DNA from: Firmicutes bacterium UBA3910
Lineage (GTDB): Bacteria > Bacillota > Limnochordia > Darwinibacteriales > Darwinibacteriaceae
Direction: 5' to 3'
Assembly: GCA_002391465.1 (NCBI GenBank)
Contig: DGFC01000102.1
Coordinates: forward strand, 4,778-38,663
DNA: 33,886 nucleotides
Position numbers and translations under genes: made by a program. Each line of letters starts with the position of its first letter. Position 1 is the first letter of the stretch. Below the pieces are notes generated by a model, which was not told the DNA's origin, searched no databases, and saw only the letters and a program-made list of their open reading frames with translations. Shown here piece by piece: positions 15,426 to 23,247 of the stretch.

Positions 15426-16312
15426 GCCTGAGGCCTTTTGTACAGCAGAATTTCCTCCTGATCTGCCGTTTCTGCCCTAGCCGCATAGCCTTCCGGTGTA
15501 ATAATGCTGGACTGGCCCGCAAAGGACAGATCCCAGAGGTCCCCTACTAACATAGGGTTAACCGCTAAGGCAAACTCTCCCCTCTCCACAACCGCTTGAT
15601 AACTACTCCGCAGCCAATCTTCCTGCTGCCATTCGTTCCAGGGGTGGTTGTTGGCGGAGGGTTGAATCAGGATTTCTGCTCCCAGACTCTTGAGGCGTTC
15701 GCGCACGTCAGCAGAAAAGGCATCCAAACAGACGGCCACACCTAAATTGCCAAACGGACTCTGCACAACGCTGATGTAATTAAGCGGAGCGCCATCCACA
15801 TCCAGACCCTTACTCCCCTCCATCTCCACCAGATTCACCTTATGCTGGCGGTGGATCAACTGGCCGGTGGGAGTGAACACCGGGGCGGTATTGAAGACTC
15901 GCCTTGTTTCACCCCAGCGCAGTACGGCGGAACCTGCCACAATCCACGCGCCGTATTCCAGCGCAGCTTGCTTAAAGGCAGAAAGATAAACCCGCTCAGC
16001 TGCCGCGGCTTTTGCCAACACCAAAGCGCGAGTAGGGGAAACCCTGTAGTTTAACAAATGGTAGAGGACCGAAGGTATACTGCCTCTCAGCAGCGCCTTA
16101 GCTGCAGAAGCAAAGGTAGGCTGAGACCATACCCGCTCGGGGGCATCGCACAGCAAGCAGAAGGTACCCACGTGTTCCGGAAAGACAACGAGAAGGGGCC
16201 CATCTCCCGCTTCTGCCCGGACACGGCCCATAATCTCCATTATTTTAGCTGAGAACGCCGCCTCAGTCCGATAGTTTTCCATTTCCAGCTTCATCTGTAC
16301 ACAAGCAATCAC
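15422..16312 (-). CDS. Carbon-nitrogen hydrolase (nitrilase superfamily)
   Basis: The 296-residue cytoplasmic enzyme has the nitrilase triad Glu46 (Phe-Pro-Glu-His), Lys158 (His-Lys-Val-Asn-Leu) and Cys195 (Ala-Val-Cys-Leu-Asp-Ala-Phe). The family hydrolyses amides or nitriles; the substrate here cannot be read from the sequence. Glu-His after the first motif and Ser-Ala-Asn-Asn-His-Pro-Trp-Asn near the C-terminus could help in assigning a subfamily. The start is GTG 16312 behind GAGGTGA. It runs convergent to alr and divergent from the CsoR/CstR-like gene. Confidence 0.88.
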   Translation of the reverse strand: MIACVQMKLEMENYRTEAAFSAKIMEIMGRVRAEAGDGPLLVVFPEHVGTFCLLCDAPERVWSQPTFASAAKALLRGSIPSVLYHLLNYRVSPTRALVLAKAAAAERVYLSAFKQAALEYGAWIVAGSAVLRWGETRRVFNTAPVFTPTGQLIHRQHKVNLVEMEGSKGLDVDGAPLNYISVVQSPFGNLGVAVCLDAFSADVRERLKSLGAEILIQPSANNHPWNEWQQEDWLRSSYQAVVERGEFALAVNPMLVGDLWDLSFAGQSSIITPEGYAARAETADQEEILLYKRPQA

Positions 16313-16392
16313 TGCTGATCACCTCTCCCCATAATTTCGCCTCTTACCTCGTTTTTCCTTGCGAAAATAAAGGATGGGTCAAAAACAGCCGT

Positions 16393-16421
16393 TTGACACA
16401 AGTGGAGTCAAAGATTATGAT
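16393..16421 (+). promoter_or_regulatory. Strong sigma-A promoter with overlapping dyad, for the CsoR/CstR-like gene
   Basis: TTGACA (16393-16398), a 17-base spacer and TATGAT (16416-16421) form a near-consensus promoter. The inverted repeat TTTGAC/GTCAAA (16392-16397 and 16407-16412, 9 bases between) overlaps the -35 and spacer and is a candidate operator for self-repression. Because the promoter occupies 16393-16421, the gene cannot start at the in-frame TTG at 16393. Confidence 0.75.
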
Positions 16422-16443
16422 CTTAGGAGAAAGGGTGATCGAA

Positions 16444-16713
16444 GTGAGCCGGGATAACAAGACCAACGTGCTCCAGCGCTTAAAAAGGATCGAAGGACAG
16501 ATTAAGGGTGTTCAACGGATGGTTGAGGAAGAAGCACCCTGCCTGGAAATCCTCACCCAGATCGCCGCGGCCCGGGGGGCCATGGCCCAAGTGGGCAAAG
16601 CCGTTTTCAGTTCCTTTTCCACGACCTGTCTGCGCGAAGCATTAGAGGAAGGTAAGGACGAAGGGGAAGCGATGGAGGAGCTGATGGAGGCACTAGATCG
16701 GCTGTTGAAATAG
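16444..16713 (+). CDS. CsoR/CstR-family (DUF156) transcriptional repressor
   Basis: The 89-residue all-helical protein has the family core Leu-Lys-Arg-Ile-Glu-Gly-Gln-Ile-Lys-Gly. The copper sensor CsoR uses Cys-His-Cys. Here Cys33 and Cys62 are present, 29 residues apart as in CsoR and CstR, but the histidine position (four before Cys62) is Phe58. A Cys pair without His is the pattern of CstR-type persulfide sensors, so sulfide or persulfide sensing is more likely than Cu(I) sensing. No copper exporter or sulfur-oxidation gene is adjacent. The start is GTG 16444 behind GGGTGAT; the promoter at 16393-16421 rules out earlier starts and leaves a leader of roughly 16 bases. Confidence 0.85.
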   Translation: MSRDNKTNVLQRLKRIEGQIKGVQRMVEEEAPCLEILTQIAAARGAMAQVGKAVFSSFSTTCLREALEEGKDEGEAMEELMEALDRLLK

Positions 16714-16719
16714 CTTTTA

Positions 16720-17556
16720 CTAGGGCAGATATTTTAAGGGGTCAACCGTTTGATCCCTTATTTTTATGCGAAAATCCAGATGGGGCCCAGTGGCAACCCC
16801 GGTCCGTCCGGAACGGGCAATTACCTGTCCCTGCTGCACATAATCCCCCACCCGAACCAAAAGGGCGGAGTTGTGGCCATACCATGTGGTAATCTCATTA
16901 CCGTGGTCGATTACTATCGCCAAGCCTAAACCACCCAAATTCCCAGCTTTGACCACTTTCCCAGCCAAGGCAGCCCGGACTGGCGTACCGTGGGCTACGG
17001 CGATATCAATGCCACCGTGGAAATGGTACACCTTTGTTATTGGGTGTGTGCGGTAACCGTAGCCGGAACTGATCCGTCCTTGGACAGGCCAAATCATGCC
17101 CCCTAAGCGGTAGAGGACAGAACCGAAAACGGGCAGATCGGATGTGGGAATAAGCAGAACCTGCCCGGGTAATAAGCGATGGGGATTGTTGAGGTTGTTG
17201 TAGGAGACTATACTGTCTACTGTAGTCTGATAGCGCATGGCAATAGCTGTGAGGTTGTCACCCCGCTGGACTGTGTAGGACACAACAGCCTCCCTCAGTT
17301 CGGCCAGGGCGGCCCGGGTCTCGGGACCAACTACTCCGTCCACTCTGAGGCCAAGATCTTTTTGTACCTGCATTACGGCTGCCTTGGTCTTTGGGCCAAA
17401 AACGCCATCAACAACTAGCTCGTGACCCAAATCTACGAGCATCTGCTGAATCTCTTTCACATCTGTGCCGCGCATGCCGTAATGGATCAGGGAGCTTCCC
17501 GCCCAAACGCTAGATGCTAGGGCAGCGATCAGCACCGCGGCAAAAACATAACGCAT
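16720..17556 (-). CDS. Exported PG-binding/LysM/M23 peptidase-like protein
   Basis: The 278-residue protein has a signal peptide (about 1-19), a PG_binding_1 domain (about 26-88), a LysM domain (about 93-137) and an M23 (LytM-like) domain (about 155-275). M23 residues seen are His180-x3-Asp184, His228 (Gly-His-Asn-Ser) and His259. The second histidine of the usual His-x-His is Asp261, so the zinc site is altered: it may bind metal through Asp or be inactive as in SpoIIQ-type proteins. The start is ATG 17556, 7 bases after a G7 run; the upstream ATG at 17574 overlaps that run. It ends 6 bases from the convergent repressor gene. Confidence 0.88.
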   Translation of the reverse strand: MRYVFAAVLIAALASSVWAGSSLIHYGMRGTDVKEIQQMLVDLGHELVVDGVFGPKTKAAVMQVQKDLGLRVDGVVGPETRAALAELREAVVSYTVQRGDNLTAIAMRYQTTVDSIVSYNNLNNPHRLLPGQVLLIPTSDLPVFGSVLYRLGGMIWPVQGRISSGYGYRTHPITKVYHFHGGIDIAVAHGTPVRAALAGKVVKAGNLGGLGLAIVIDHGNEITTWYGHNSALLVRVGDYVQQGQVIARSGRTGVATGPHLDFRIKIRDQTVDPLKYLP

Positions 17557-17600
17557 AGGCCGACCCCCCCGCATACTTTAACTTAGTATAAGCGGGAGGT

Positions 17601-17649
17601 GGAAAAAAGATACATCCCCTGCCCCGATTTAGCCTCGGGAGAGGGGATG
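17601..17649 (-). terminator. Intrinsic terminator at the end of the rnf-apbE-trxB operon
   Basis: On the minus strand CATCCCCT (17649-17642 side) pairs with AGGGGATG (17620-17613 side), with an inner CCCGA/TCGGG stem and then a T run at 17609-17602. It lies about 30 bases after the trxB stop. Confidence 0.8.
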
Positions 17650-17681
17650 CATTTTCATCGTCTGTAATAACCTATATCGCC

Positions 17682-18593
17682 CTATTCGAGATTCTCCAAG
17701 TACCGATAGGCCTCCATGGCTGCGATTGCACCATCACCCGCTGCCGAGACGATCTGTCTCAGGGGAGTGGTGCGTACATCCCCGGCGGCAAAAACGCCGG
17801 GGATGGCAGTGGACATGTCCGGCTTTGTAATCACATAGCCGTACTCATCCAAAATTGGGCTGCCTTTGAGGTAGTCGGTGTTGGGGAAGAAGCCGATGTA
17901 TATAAACACTCCGGAACAGGGTAACACCTGGGTTGTGTCGTCCTTCACGTTGCGGATCAACACACCGCTCACCTTCGGATCGCCTTCAATTCTCTCCACA
18001 ACCGAATCCCAAACAAACTTAATCTTTTCGTTCTTAAAGGCCCTATCCTGTAAAATGGGCTGAGCGGACAATTTGTCTCTGCGGTGGACAATGGTCACAG
18101 AATTGACGTAGTTGGTCAAAAAGATGCCTTCCTCTACCGCGGAGTCACCGCCGCCTACAACCACAACGTCCAAGTCGGTGTAAAACGCCCCGTCACAGGT
18201 GGCACAATAGGAGACTCCCCTACCCGCCAGTTCTTCCTCGCCGGGTACCTGCAGTTTGCGTGGTTGGGCACCGCTGGCAATAATTACACTGCGAGCCTGA
18301 ATCACTTCTCGTCCCACCGTGATTGTCTTAGGTTGGCCCGTGAGTTCGACTTCCGTCACCTCACCCATCTTCCATTCCACGCCAACCGATAGGGCCTGCT
18401 GATACATATGCTCCGACAGCTCAGGGCCTTCAACTCTGCCAACTCCCGGATAGTTTTCGATCTCGAGCGTGTTCTGCATCTGGCCTCCATACAGGCCGCG
18501 CTCAATTATCACTGTCTTGAGGTTGGCCCGAGCCCCATACAGCCCCGCGGTTAAACCGGCAGGTCCTCCACCAATGATCGCTAAATCGTACAC
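17682..18593 (-). CDS. trxB: Thioredoxin reductase
   Basis: The 303-residue flavoprotein has FAD motif Ile-Gly-Gly-Gly-Pro-Ala-Gly at the N-terminus, the redox pair Cys130-Ala-Thr-Cys133, the second dinucleotide fold Val-Gly-Gly-Gly-Asp-Ser-Ala, and His-Arg-Arg-Asp, which usually binds the NADPH phosphate. The C-terminal Ala-Ala-Gly-Asp-Val-Arg FAD motif is present. It reduces thioredoxin in the cytoplasm. The start is GTG 18593, 7 bases after AGGAGG (18606-18601); the ATG at 18599 is one base from that site and so unlikely. It is last in the rnf-apbE operon, linking NADPH thiol redox with ferredoxin/NADH redox. No thioredoxin gene is in the window. Confidence 0.95.
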   Translation of the reverse strand: MYDLAIIGGGPAGLTAGLYGARANLKTVIIERGLYGGQMQNTLEIENYPGVGRVEGPELSEHMYQQALSVGVEWKMGEVTEVELTGQPKTITVGREVIQARSVIIASGAQPRKLQVPGEEELAGRGVSYCATCDGAFYTDLDVVVVGGGDSAVEEGIFLTNYVNSVTIVHRRDKLSAQPILQDRAFKNEKIKFVWDSVVERIEGDPKVSGVLIRNVKDDTTQVLPCSGVFIYIGFFPNTDYLKGSPILDEYGYVITKPDMSTAIPGVFAAGDVRTTPLRQIVSAAGDGAIAAMEAYRYLENLE

Positions 18594-18639
18594 TGGCATC
18601 CCTCCTTGTCCTAAAGAGATCAGCTGATTAGGCCGGTAC

Positions 18640-19665
18640 TCACAAAGCAATCAGTTTGCCTTCCAAACCGGGCGTGAACCATTCGCCTTTATCGCCGATC
18701 ACTATCACTTCCATACCTTCCAGACCCAGAGCAAATTCGCGCCCCTCATCCCAACCGAGGATAAAGATGGCGGTGGCTACTGCGTCACAAACCACAGCAT
18801 CGTCACCTATAACAGTGACACTCCGTATACCCCAAGCGGGATACCCGCTGCGGGGATCGAGAATGTGATGGTAACGCCGTCCTTCGAACTCAAAAAAGCG
18901 CTGGTAGTCTCCTGATGTAACAATGCTCTGACCTTCCAGGGGCACGATCCAGCGCAGTTCGCTGGGATTACGCGGATCCTGCACACCAACCCGCCAGGGA
19001 TTTCCGTCGGGCCGCTTGCCAATGACTGATATATCCCCACCTGCGTTTACTATAGCGCGAGATACGTCCGCTTCCCTGAGATACTGTAAAGCCTTCTGAA
19101 CGATAAAGCCTTTGGCAATACCGCCCAGATCGAGGGTTGTCCCAGCGGGGATTCGCACTCTGCTGCCCTCGCGGTCAATCTCTATCTGGCGGAAATCGAC
19201 CGTACTCAGAGCCTCTGCAAGCTCATCTTCAGTAGGCACGCGTTTGAAATCACTGCCAAAGCCCCACAGATCGAGAACTGCCCCGATAGTAACATCAAAG
19301 GTGCCTTGAGTCAAATGTCCCAGCTCAACCGCTATTTCAACCAACTCGAGGGTAGGCGAACTTACCTCAACCCAGGAACCCGCGTATTGATTGATCCGTG
19401 CAACGTCACTCGTTTCTATGAAACGGGATAGTTTATGTTCCAGCTCCGCCATGATGGTAAAGGTCTCACCAACCAGGTCAGCGGCACCGGGCGCGTCAAC
19501 GCGCACGTCCACAACAGTGTCCATCAAAAGCCTAGTCTGACTGACACTGGTTTCCTCCGCTTGGGAATCTTGGGGCTGGAACACGGCAAAGCCGATTAGG
19601 ATCAATACCGCAATGCCCAGCACAACGGCTGAGCATATGGTAAAACGTCTCTTTTTACTGCCCAT
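18640..19665 (-). CDS. apbE: FAD:protein FMN transferase ApbE
   Basis: The 341-residue extracytoplasmic enzyme attaches FMN from FAD through a phosphoester to Thr in Ser-Gly-Ala-Thr-type motifs. An N-terminal hydrophobic segment (about residues 8-30) anchors or exports it; no lipobox Cys is seen. Family features are Met-Asp-Thr-Val-Val, Asp-Leu-Gly-Gly-Ile-Ala-Lys-Gly, Asn-Ala-Gly-Gly-Asp-Ile and His-His-Ile-Leu-Asp-Pro-Arg-Ser-Gly. It lies 19 bases after rnfB, so its main clients are surely RnfD and RnfG; the secreted FMN-binding protein at 1347 is another probable client. The start is ATG 19665, 8 bases after AAGGA. Confidence 0.95.
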   Translation of the reverse strand: MGSKKRRFTICSAVVLGIAVLILIGFAVFQPQDSQAEETSVSQTRLLMDTVVDVRVDAPGAADLVGETFTIMAELEHKLSRFIETSDVARINQYAGSWVEVSSPTLELVEIAVELGHLTQGTFDVTIGAVLDLWGFGSDFKRVPTEDELAEALSTVDFRQIEIDREGSRVRIPAGTTLDLGGIAKGFIVQKALQYLREADVSRAIVNAGGDISVIGKRPDGNPWRVGVQDPRNPSELRWIVPLEGQSIVTSGDYQRFFEFEGRRYHHILDPRSGYPAWGIRSVTVIGDDAVVCDAVATAIFILGWDEGREFALGLEGMEVIVIGDKGEWFTPGLEGKLIAL

Positions 19666-19684
19666 AAAATGCGTCCTTCCTAAG

Positions 19685-20515
19685 TTAGCTGGCAAACTCT
19701 TTATGCAGTACGAGCGGTTTGCCTTCCTGCCAATCAATCGTGTTCATGGGACATACTTCCACGCATTCACGGCAGTTTGTGCATTTGTCATAGTCAATAC
19801 GGGCCAGGTTATCCTCCATGTAGATGGCACCGGTTGGGCACGCTTTCACGCAGCGACGGCAGGCAATGCAGCCTACTTCACACTGCTGACGTACAAACCG
19901 CCCGGTCAACAGGGAACGACAGCGGATGTGTACACCCTGTTCCTCATCCACAAGGGTGATGATATCACGGGGACAGGCTTCTACACATTTGTTGCAGCCT
20001 GTGCAGTTTTCCTCGATTACAACGGGCAGACCGTTGTCGCCCATGTACATGGCATCAAACTTGCAGGCCGCAACGCAAGTACCGTAGCCCAAGCAGCCGT
20101 AGGTGCAGAGCTTGTCGCCACCCTGAGTGGCGTTGGCGATGTGACAATCGCGGGGCCCATCATAGGTACCGCGCTGTTTGGCTTCGGCAAGACCGCCCTT
20201 ACACAAGACCTGGGCTACTTTCCGTTTTGGCCCTTCCGCTTCAACGCCAATAATCTCGGCAACCAACTTGGCCACTCGCGCACCACCAACGGGACAACCG
20301 TTGGCAGGCGCTTTTCCGGAAGCCACTCCCTCAGCAAAACTGCGACAACCAGCAAAGCCGCAGGCACCACAGTTAACGCCGGGCAGTACTTCCTCTATCT
20401 CTTCGATCTTCGGATCGGTTTCTACTGCGAATTTCTTGGAGGCTATAGCGAGACCAAAGGCAAACAGCCCCGCTAGGGAACCCATGCTGATGAGGGAAAC
20501 AACTGTAGTGTTCAC
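19685..20515 (-). CDS. rnfB: Rnf complex subunit RnfB (iron-sulfur subunit)
   Basis: The 276-residue protein has a membrane anchor (about residues 5-26), a CxxC...C domain (Cys49, Cys52, Cys57, Cys74), then a cysteine-rich part with ferredoxin motifs at 137-151, 171-181, 216-226 and 245-255. It accepts electrons from reduced ferredoxin. Extra cysteines at 199 and 212 are also present. The cluster number exceeds that of proteobacterial RnfB and fits the clostridial form. The start is GTG 20515, 8 bases after AAGGAGG. It lies between rnfA (19-base gap) and apbE. Confidence 0.96.
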   Translation of the reverse strand: MNTTVVSLISMGSLAGLFAFGLAIASKKFAVETDPKIEEIEEVLPGVNCGACGFAGCRSFAEGVASGKAPANGCPVGGARVAKLVAEIIGVEAEGPKRKVAQVLCKGGLAEAKQRGTYDGPRDCHIANATQGGDKLCTYGCLGYGTCVAACKFDAMYMGDNGLPVVIEENCTGCNKCVEACPRDIITLVDEEQGVHIRCRSLLTGRFVRQQCEVGCIACRRCVKACPTGAIYMEDNLARIDYDKCTNCRECVEVCPMNTIDWQEGKPLVLHKEFAS

Positions 20516-20534
20516 CCCAAACCCCTCCTTAAAC

Positions 20535-21107
20535 TTAGATTAAGCCGGCAAAGCCACTAAAGGCTAAAGATAACAAGCCGGCGCATATGAATGCAATCGG
20601 TGCGCCCAATAGGGGTTCGGGAATATCAGCAAACTTCAGTTCCTCGCGGATTCCCGCAAGTAGAAGTAGTGCCAAGGTAAATCCTACCCCTGCACCTAAG
20701 GCAAAGACCACTGTCTGAATGAAAGTGTACGCACTCTGCACAGCCATAATAGCCAGACCCAAGATGGCGCAGTTAGTGGTAATTAGGGGCAAGAAAATGC
20801 CCATCGCCTGATAGAGGCCGGGACTGGTTTTGTGCAGAAACATCTCAACCAGCTGCACGATGGAAGCGATGGTGAGAATAAAGGCCATGTTCTGTAGAAA
20901 AGGAAGCCCCATTGGCTGTAGCAGAAAGGTCTCGATCAGCCAGGTCACGGCAGCCGCTACCACCATGACAAAGGTCGTGGCAAGGCCCATACCAAAGGCG
21001 GACTCAACTTCCTTGGAAACACCCATAAACGGGCAGATACCTAGGAAGCGGACCAGTACGAAGTTGTTGACCAATAAAGCACTTAGAAAAAGCAGAAATA
21101 AATTCAC
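20535..21107 (-). CDS. rnfA: Rnf complex subunit RnfA (membrane)
   Basis: The 190-residue protein has six hydrophobic helices. The N-terminal Asn-Asn-Phe-Val-Leu-Val-Arg-Phe-Leu-Gly-Ile-Cys-Pro-Phe and mid-protein Thr-Thr-Asn-Cys-Ala-Ile-Leu-Gly are the conserved RnfA/NqrE signatures; the paired cysteines of RnfA and RnfE hold an intramembrane iron centre. It is part of the ion-pumping ferredoxin:NAD+ oxidoreductase. The start is GTG 21107 behind AGGAGG. Confidence 0.96.
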   Translation of the reverse strand: MNLFLLFLSALLVNNFVLVRFLGICPFMGVSKEVESAFGMGLATTFVMVVAAAVTWLIETFLLQPMGLPFLQNMAFILTIASIVQLVEMFLHKTSPGLYQAMGIFLPLITTNCAILGLAIMAVQSAYTFIQTVVFALGAGVGFTLALLLLAGIREELKFADIPEPLLGAPIAFICAGLLSLAFSGFAGLI

Positions 21108-21118
21108 GCGTAACCCTC

Positions 21119-21727
21119 CTAACTAGCCCTATTCTTCAGTCTGACCCCGATCATGTTCATGATCGCTATTAGAATACCCAGTGTAATGAAGGCACCTGGA
21201 GGTAAAGCGAAAATCCCAATTGTGGTAACACCTTCACCTAGAAGCTGAAAACCAAAAACGGAACCAGCGGCAAACAGTTCGCGAATAGCTCCCAAGACAG
21301 TCAATGCCCAAGTAAAACCCAAGCCCATACCTAAGCCATCTGCCGCCGAAGCAACCACTGGATTCTTGGAGGCAAAGGCTTCAGCCCGTCCTAGCACAAG
21401 ACAGTTCACCACGATCAAGGGCAGAAAAAGACCCAGCGATTTGTGCAGATCAGGAAGATAGGCGTTCATGGATAGATCCACAATGGTAACAAAGGTGGCG
21501 ATGAGGATAATATAAGCCGGGATCCGAACCTTGCTTGGAATCACACTGCGAAGAATACTAATCAAAACGCTGGAGCAGAGGATTACAAACGTAGTCGCTA
21601 GCCCCATGGAAAAGCCATTTATGGCACTAGTTGTCACCGCCAAGGTGGGACAGAGGCCGATCAAGATGCGAAACGTTGGGTTCTCATCCCACAAACCGTT
21701 AAGAAAGTTCTTCCAGATTCGAGTCAT
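21119..21727 (-). CDS. rnfE: Rnf complex subunit RnfE (membrane)
   Basis: The 202-residue membrane protein is homologous to RnfA/NqrD. It has Gly-Leu-Cys-Pro-Thr-Leu-Ala-Val near the N-terminus and Val-Val-Asn-Cys-Leu-Val-Leu-Gly-Arg-Ala-Glu-Ala in the middle, the two half-sites facing RnfA. The start is ATG 21727, two bases after the rnfG stop, with GGGAGG inside the end of rnfG; this indicates coupled translation. Confidence 0.96.
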   Translation of the reverse strand: MTRIWKNFLNGLWDENPTFRILIGLCPTLAVTTSAINGFSMGLATTFVILCSSVLISILRSVIPSKVRIPAYIILIATFVTIVDLSMNAYLPDLHKSLGLFLPLIVVNCLVLGRAEAFASKNPVVASAADGLGMGLGFTWALTVLGAIRELFAAGSVFGFQLLGEGVTTIGIFALPPGAFITLGILIAIMNMIGVRLKNRAS

Positions 21728-21729
21728 CC

Positions 21730-22320
21730 TTACTGCCCTCCCCTATAAGCTGCGTATGCGTCCTGGAAACCTTCCCGCACCGCTTCGGCTACTGCCCGGG
21801 CAGAAATGGTTGCACCAGAAATGTTGTCAATGTCCGAACCGATGGCAATGGGATCCTGAGTGGACTTGCCTGCAAACTGCTGGCGGAAGTCGTCGTTCTC
21901 GATCCTACTGCCCAATCCGGGAGTTTCAGTGTGCTCCAGGATCTTAATGTTGAGGATCTCATCAGAAGCCTCAGCCACACCTACCAAGACTCTGACTACA
22001 CCACCATAGCCGTTTCCTTCACCCACGAAGGCATAACCCACGGGGCGACCCTGCTCATCTACACCCTGGTAAATGAGGGTGGTGGTCTGTTCCCGCTCCT
22101 TGGCGGTCCTTTGATCGTCCTCGCCAAGTTCATCTCTACTCGCCCGGATGATATTCACTGTACTGGTACCGGGCAGAACCTCGAGAACGGAACTTTCTAA
22201 GGCGCGAGCTGCATTCTCTTCTATTATAGCACTAGTGGTCTGATACACGACGGACAAAACACCGGCTGATACCATACCAATTACTGCTAGCACAACTACC
22301 ATACGAACGGACTCATTCAT
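21730..22320 (-). CDS. rnfG: Rnf complex subunit RnfG (covalent FMN)
   Basis: The 196-residue protein has one N-terminal membrane helix (about residues 7-27) and an extracytoplasmic FMN_bind domain. The flavinylation site is Asp165-Asn-Ile-Ser-Gly-Ala-Thr171; Thr171 should carry FMN attached by ApbE. Glu-Thr-Pro-Gly-Leu-Gly is the other conserved family segment. The start is ATG 22320, overlapping the end of rnfD by 8 bases, behind GGGGTGA. Confidence 0.96.
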   Translation of the reverse strand: MNESVRMVVVLAVIGMVSAGVLSVVYQTTSAIIEENAARALESSVLEVLPGTSTVNIIRASRDELGEDDQRTAKEREQTTTLIYQGVDEQGRPVGYAFVGEGNGYGGVVRVLVGVAEASDEILNIKILEHTETPGLGSRIENDDFRQQFAGKSTQDPIAIGSDIDNISGATISARAVAEAVREGFQDAYAAYRGGQ

Positions 22321-23224
22321 TTGCCTTCACCCCATGTCCATAAATTCGCGGGCGGGTCCAACGGTTGAGCAAAGGTGTTACTGCATTCATAAACAGAATT
22401 GCAAAGGTGACCCCTTCCGGATAGCCTCCCCACAAACGAATAACCATAATTATCACACCTATACCAACACCGAAGATCCAGCGTCCCAGCGGCGTGATGG
22501 GAGAAGTGACCGGATCAGTGGCCATAAACACCGCACCGAACAGCACACTTCCAGCCAGCAGGTGGAAGATAGGGTCTTGTCCTGCAAGCAGTGCAAACAC
22601 TGTAACGGTACCGAGGGTACCTACCGTAATCCGATAATCCAATACTCCCCTGTAAAACAGATAAATGCCACCGATTAAAATGGCAAGGGCAGATGTTTCA
22701 CCCAGCGAGCCGGCAACGTTCCCAAAGAATAATGCTGGTATATCGCTGCGAGCAGCCCCCAGAGCCAAAGGTGTAGCTGCAGTAACAGCATCAAAGGGTA
22801 CTGTCCAAGCAGTCATGGCCGAAGCAAAGGAAGCAGTCAAAAAGGCTCGACCCACAAGGGCGGGGTTGAACGGATTTTGCCCTAAACCGCCAAAGACCTG
22901 CTTGCCAATGGCGATGGCCACAACCGCACCTAGAATGACCATCCAGCTGGGTAAGCTGGGCGGCACAGTTAGCGCCAACAACACACCGGTGAGCAGAGCA
23001 CTGCCATCCCCTACCATAATGGGCTTTTTACGCACCCTCTGAAAGATCGCCTCGGTAGCCACAGCGGCACCGGCAGCAAGTAGAATTAAACGAACCGCAT
23101 CCCACCGAAAAAAATAAATGGACGCTGCAATAGCAGGCACTAAGGAAAGGAGAACTGCAAACATAATCTTCTCGGTGGTATCCCTATCCCTCAGGTGTGG
23201 AGACGGTGCAACAATCAATTTCAT
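22313..23224 (-). CDS. rnfD: Rnf complex subunit RnfD (covalent FMN, membrane)
   Basis: The 303-residue polytopic protein is homologous to NqrB. Ser-Pro-His-Leu-Arg opens the protein as in other RnfD. The probable flavinylation site is Asp145-Ala-Val-Thr-Ala-Ala-Thr151, matching the Asp-x-x-Ser/Thr-x-Ala-Thr rule. Gly-Gly-Leu-Gly-Gln-Asn-Pro-Phe-Asn-Pro-Ala is the conserved loop. The start is ATG 23224 (family-like Met-Lys-Leu-Ile); a GTG at 23233 is also in frame but only two bases from GAGGGG. Confidence 0.95.
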   Translation of the reverse strand: MKLIVAPSPHLRDRDTTEKIMFAVLLSLVPAIAASIYFFRWDAVRLILLAAGAAVATEAIFQRVRKKPIMVGDGSALLTGVLLALTVPPSLPSWMVILGAVVAIAIGKQVFGGLGQNPFNPALVGRAFLTASFASAMTAWTVPFDAVTAATPLALGAARSDIPALFFGNVAGSLGETSALAILIGGIYLFYRGVLDYRITVGTLGTVTVFALLAGQDPIFHLLAGSVLFGAVFMATDPVTSPITPLGRWIFGVGIGVIIMVIRLWGGYPEGVTFAILFMNAVTPLLNRWTRPRIYGHGVKANE

Positions 23225-23247
23225 ATCTTCCACTGCCCCTCACTCCT

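Noticed and set aside
19613..20476. A 287-codon open frame on plus, opposite rnfB and apbE
   Set aside because: It lies antisense to two certain genes, has no family resemblance, and arises from their codon use.
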